DNA of 8,933 nucleotides from an uncultured Methanobrevibacter sp. (GTDB lineage: Archaea; Methanobacteriota; Methanobacteria; Methanobacteriales; Methanobacteriaceae). Numbering within the stretch: position 1 is the stretch's first letter; every line of letters starts with the position of its first letter. The position numbers were made by a program, and so were the translations under genes. A model generated the notes under the pieces. The model was not told where the DNA came from. It ran no database searches and saw only the letters and a program-made list of their open reading frames with translations. This document shows, piece after piece, positions 6,692 through 8,933 of this stretch. The stretch covers positions 1 through 8,933 of the forward strand of contig CAMODR010000035.1 of assembly GCA_946611495.1 (NCBI GenBank). The letters run 5' to 3'.

Positions 6692-6755
6692 AATGAATAA
6701 TAAATTATTAGTTATCCAAAACCCTCAGAAAGGATAACTAATAATCAGATTCATT
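6692..6755. other. Long stem-loop of unknown role
   Basis: ATTATTAGTTATCC at 6704-6717 pairs perfectly over 14 bp with 6732-6745 around a 14-base loop. An outer 7-bp helix, AATGAAT (6692-6698) with ATTCATT (6749-6755), is separated by an asymmetric 5x3 internal loop. The loop base run CTCAG (6724-6728) is complementary to CTGAG at 6687-6691, just before the structure, so a pseudoknot is possible. The element lies between the convergent pilin and polyferredoxin genes, in either of their 3' regions. It may be a structured RNA, a 3' stabiliser or terminator, or a protein-binding dyad. It contains the only G+C-richer patch of this spacer. Confidence 0.65.
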
Positions 6756-6834
6756 TATGTAGGAAATAATGAAATTGAATATAAAAATAAAGAAATTTAT
6801 AAAAAAATAAAAAAAATATTATATATCAAAACTA

Positions 6835-6858
6835 AAAGGAAAGAAAAGAAAAGAAAAC
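6835..6858 (-). terminator. Pyrimidine-tract terminator of the polyferredoxin gene
   Basis: Just downstream of the minus-strand stop codon the plus strand carries a purine tract with three GAAAA units (6843-6857), read as repeated UUUUC in the transcript. More A-runs continue down to about 6600. This resembles a U-rich archaeal terminator. Confidence 0.4.
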
Positions 6859-6873
6859 TAATAGCCTACTTAT

Positions 6874-7848
6874 CTAATTAAGTAAGCTTTCTAAACTTGC
6901 TTTCCATGAAGCAGAGCTAATATTAGTTAATTTCATATCAGTTCTGTCAATGACAATTCTTTCTTGTGGACATAATCTAGCACATGCACCACATAATACA
7001 CAGTATTCTTGATTGAATGAAGCAACATTGTCTTCAAAGCTAACTGCATTACATGAACAGATGTCTACACAAGATCCACATCCGACACAGTCTTCTTCAG
7101 TGGTTGAAATTTCTCCTTCAAATGGTTTAGAAACTTCAGCAGCGTCAACAGGACAGATTTCCTTACACCATCCACAGTTGATACAATCTTCAGTAATAAA
7201 GATATCACCAGTGATTTTAACTTTTTCAAATTCATCACTGTGCATACAAGTTGCACATACTGCTTTGATTGCACCTTGAGGACATGCCCTTTTACATACA
7301 CCACAGTATACACATTTATCTTCATCAACTTCGATTGTGTCTAAGATTTTTCCATCAGATGCAGTAAGGGTGATTGCTCCTGCAGGGCACATTTCAGCAC
7401 ATACTTGACAGTAGATACAATCATCATCATTAATTGAGATTTCACCTTCTAAAAGTTTATTTCTATCAGGCAATTCTCTTTTGAATAAAATTGCATCTTG
7501 TGGACATGCAGCATAACATCTACCACAGAATTCACAATCTTCTTGATTAATTTCAGATTCATGGGTCCATTTAGGATAATTAGACAATTCACTTGCTTTT
7601 TCACCATTTATTTCAAATTCTAATGCACCAAATGGACATGCAAATGAACATAATCCACATAATACACAAGTGTCTTGGTCTAATACAATATTATTTCCTT
7701 CTGCTTGACCTCTAGCAATGCCTAAAACATCAGCTACTGCTAAAGAGTCAGTAGGACAGGAATCTGCACAAATTCCACATGCTAAACACACTTTATTATC
7801 ATAAGATAATTTTCTAGATTCTACACCATCTCTTTGAATAAAAATCAT
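6874..7848 (-). CDS. fwdF: Eight-cluster polyferredoxin, probable formylmethanofuran dehydrogenase subunit F
   Basis: A 324-residue iron-sulfur electron carrier. Eight CxxCxxCxxxC motifs begin at Cys21, 61, 105, 144, 179, 222, 254 and 283, each expected to bind one [4Fe-4S] cluster, arranged as four tandem two-cluster ferredoxin modules. Extra cysteines occur at 198 and 201 (CATC) and at 266. In motif 7 the usual Pro after the last cysteine is Ser (CSC). Cluster number, length and segments such as RKL near the N-terminus, CPFGALEFEING and CMHSDE agree with FwdF, which wires electrons to the tungsten/molybdenum formylmethanofuran dehydrogenase in the first step of CO2 reduction to methane. No other fwd gene is present here, so another standalone polyferredoxin (for example a hydrogenase-linked one) is possible. 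The ATG at 7848 has only a weak GGGATT-type site; a perfect TTTATATA box lies upstream. No signal peptide or membrane segment is seen. Confidence 0.75.
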   Translation of the reverse strand: MIFIQRDGVESRKLSYDNKVCLACGICADSCPTDSLAVADVLGIARGQAEGNNIVLDQDTCVLCGLCSFACPFGALEFEINGEKASELSNYPKWTHESEINQEDCEFCGRCYAACPQDAILFKRELPDRNKLLEGEISINDDDCIYCQVCAEMCPAGAITLTASDGKILDTIEVDEDKCVYCGVCKRACPQGAIKAVCATCMHSDEFEKVKITGDIFITEDCINCGWCKEICPVDAAEVSKPFEGEISTTEEDCVGCGSCVDICSCNAVSFEDNVASFNQEYCVLCGACARLCPQERIVIDRTDMKLTNISSASWKASLESLLN

Positions 7849-7914
7849 AACAATCCCAACTAATGATTATTAATTATAATATTATTATCATTACATATAT
7901 TATATCGAAGTGAA

Positions 7915-7922
7915 TATATAAA
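7915..7922 (-). promoter_or_regulatory. TATA box of the polyferredoxin gene
   Basis: The complement of 7915-7922 reads TTTATATA, a perfect archaeal box A. Initiation about 25 bases downstream would fall near 7893, leaving an untranslated leader of about 45 bases before the ATG at 7848. No clear BRE purine element is visible next to it. Confidence 0.55.
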
Positions 7923-8281
7923 CATAACGATTTAATTTTTAGGAATACCTTAAAATTTATTAAAAAATAAGGCATTTTTATTAATTTAAGTTTAATTGTT
8001 AATATTTTAAAGAATAAATCAAAATTAATTTATATTTTAGCCATAAGACAACTAAAAATCCAATAAAAAACTTGAAGATATTAACTATATGAAAATATTT
8101 TTATATGCCTAAATATAGCATTAGATATAAAAATAATTGAGAAATATTAAAATAAAATTAGAATAAAAAAACACTCCAAAATAAAAAATTAGAAAAAAAA
8201 TAAAAATAGAATCAAAAAAAATCTAAACTAAGAAAATTAGAAAAAAAGAAAATAAAATAACAATAATTCATGAAGTTGAAT
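7923..8281. other. Spacer between polyferredoxin promoter and coaD
   Basis: About 360 bases of A+T-rich DNA between the polyferredoxin promoter and the coaD stop codon. I find only very short open frames (for example 11 codons from the ATG at about 8105) and no RNA gene. The part next to coaD is a terminator zone. Confidence 0.55.
8165..8247 (-). terminator. U-run terminator zone of coaD
   Basis: Plus-strand A-runs at 8165-8171 (7), 8193-8200 (8), 8214-8221 (8) and 8241-8247 (7) become serial U-tracts in the coaD transcript. They precede the polyferredoxin promoter on the same strand and probably insulate the two genes. Confidence 0.45.
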
Positions 8282-8734
8282 TTAGATCAATTCACCCTTT
8301 TGATTAATCTTTCCTTGACGTATACGAGTAGAAGAAATAGGAATTCCATCATCTGCTAAAACAAAGCTAACTACAACAATATCTAATGGCTTCATGCCTT
8401 TAGATTCTCGTATCTCATTAATCTTAATAGCATTTGGTTCAGTTTCTTCACTTACAACAATTGCATCATAATCCTCATCATGAATTGTAGGTCCATAAGG
8501 ATCATCTAAACGAGAAATATGAAAATTATCATGGATCTTGCTTAAGAACTCATTTAAATTAGACATTCTAGTGTCACAAGAGTCCACATCTCCCTTTTTA
8601 CTTGCAAATATATTTGAGGTCACTCCAATTTCCACATTTTCCCCTATTTCAAATGCAGTGGAAATAAGCTTTCTATGACCATAATGAAACTTATCAAATG
8701 TTCCTCCGACTGCTACCCTATTATATTTTGCCAT
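8282..8734 (-). CDS. coaD: Phosphopantetheine adenylyltransferase (archaeal PPAT)
   Basis: Transfers AMP from ATP to 4'-phosphopantetheine to give dephospho-CoA, the penultimate step of coenzyme A synthesis, in the cytosol. From the chosen start the protein has 150 residues, normal for archaeal PPAT (COG1019). The nucleotidyltransferase signatures are complete: GGTFDKFHYGH at 10-20 with the HxGH motif at 17-20, and ISSTRIR at 133-139. A central VVSEE segment is typical of the phosphopantetheine side. The frame can be extended three codons to a TTG at 8743, but I prefer ATG 8734 because the sequence MAKYNRVAVGGTFD begins the first strand as in relatives. Neither start has a good ribosome binding site, so the mRNA may be leaderless or weakly initiated. 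It stands alone, followed by U-tracts. Distinct from the bacterial CoaD in sequence but with the same fold and reaction. Confidence 0.92.
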   Translation of the reverse strand: MAKYNRVAVGGTFDKFHYGHRKLISTAFEIGENVEIGVTSNIFASKKGDVDSCDTRMSNLNEFLSKIHDNFHISRLDDPYGPTIHDEDYDAIVVSEETEPNAIKINEIRESKGMKPLDIVVVSFVLADDGIPISSTRIRQGKINQKGELI

Positions 8735-8933
8735 ATAAATCAATTGATTAATTTTTACTTTTTAAAAAATAAGATTAGAAATTAATATTACCCTAATAAT
8801 TTTTAACCTACAATTAAAGTTTATTTTTAAATTATATAAATTTATTGAAAAAATACATAAAAATAAACAAAGAATTCGATAAATTAGATAAAAATAGCTA
8901 ATAATGCAATAAATAAGATAAAAAATAATCCAA
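8735..8933. other. Region upstream of coaD to the window end
   Basis: About 200 bases of A+T-rich DNA with no open frame of note. The complement of 8833-8840 reads TTTATATA, a perfect box A that could serve coaD with a leader of about 75 bases, though a nearer TATA-like run (complement of about 8760-8770) would fit a short or absent leader. Nothing else can be assigned. Confidence 0.4.

Larger units (their letters stand above)
6512..6873. other. Convergent spacer between pilin operon and polyferredoxin gene
   Basis: A 362-base A+T-rich spacer with no supported gene. The first part after the pilin stop has only weak T-runs (TTTT at about 6540) for ending the plus-strand transcript. From about 6600 the plus strand is mostly A-tracts. 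The stem-loop at 6692-6755 is the only strong structure. Confidence 0.6.

Noticed and set aside
6692..6755. Stem-loop as a transposon terminal repeat or MITE
   Set aside because: No transposase, no flanking target duplication that I can see, and the arms are separated by only 14 bases.
7013..7328. Open frames on both strands inside the polyferredoxin gene
   Set aside because: Shadows of the regular cysteine-rich repeats in the real frame; no independent start signal or domain.

Overview
The window looks like chromosomal DNA of a methanogenic archaeon of the order Methanobacteriales, most probably Methanobrevibacter or a close relative. The grounds are: strongly A+T-rich DNA with AGA/AGG arginine and ATA isoleucine codons; GGTG-type ribosome binding sites; TTTATATA promoter boxes; archaeal class III (pilin-like) signal peptides; an archaeal-type phosphopantetheine adenylyltransferase; and an eight-cluster polyferredoxin resembling formylmethanofuran dehydrogenase subunit F. 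I see no tRNA, rRNA, insertion sequence, CRISPR array or phage gene.

Layout. (1) 37-2052 (+): an RqcH/NEMF/Rqc2-family ribosome quality control protein, converging on (2) 2218-2934 (-), a UPF0173 metallo-beta-lactamase-fold hydrolase. (3) 3095-5104 (-): a 669-residue protein without an assigned function. It has an N-terminal membrane hairpin, about 460 residues of low-complexity linker and a C-terminal globular domain that I read as a degenerate phospholipase-D-like sensor fold; it starts with TTG. (4) 5105-5991: an 887-base gene-free, extremely A+T-rich divergent spacer holding promoter elements and three 21-base repeats just before the pilin promoter. (5) 5992-6303 and 6308-6511 (+): a two-gene operon of small class III signal-peptide (type IV pilin-like) proteins. 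(6) 6512-6873: a convergent spacer with a strong 14-bp stem-loop. (7) 6874-7848 (-): the polyferredoxin. (8) 8282-8734 (-): phosphopantetheine adenylyltransferase (CoaD/PPAT) for coenzyme A synthesis.

The genes are mostly single-gene units of unrelated housekeeping function (translation quality control, C1/energy metabolism, CoA synthesis), each minus-strand gene followed by a long zone of U-runs that probably ends transcription. The accessory-looking part is the middle: the membrane-anchored protein of unknown function, the large divergent spacer and the orphan pilin pair. The most promising leads are the architecture of the 669-residue protein, the repeats upstream of the pilin operon, the asymmetric leaders of the two pilins, and the stem-loop at 6692-6755. 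I found no clear evidence of a complete new multi-gene system.
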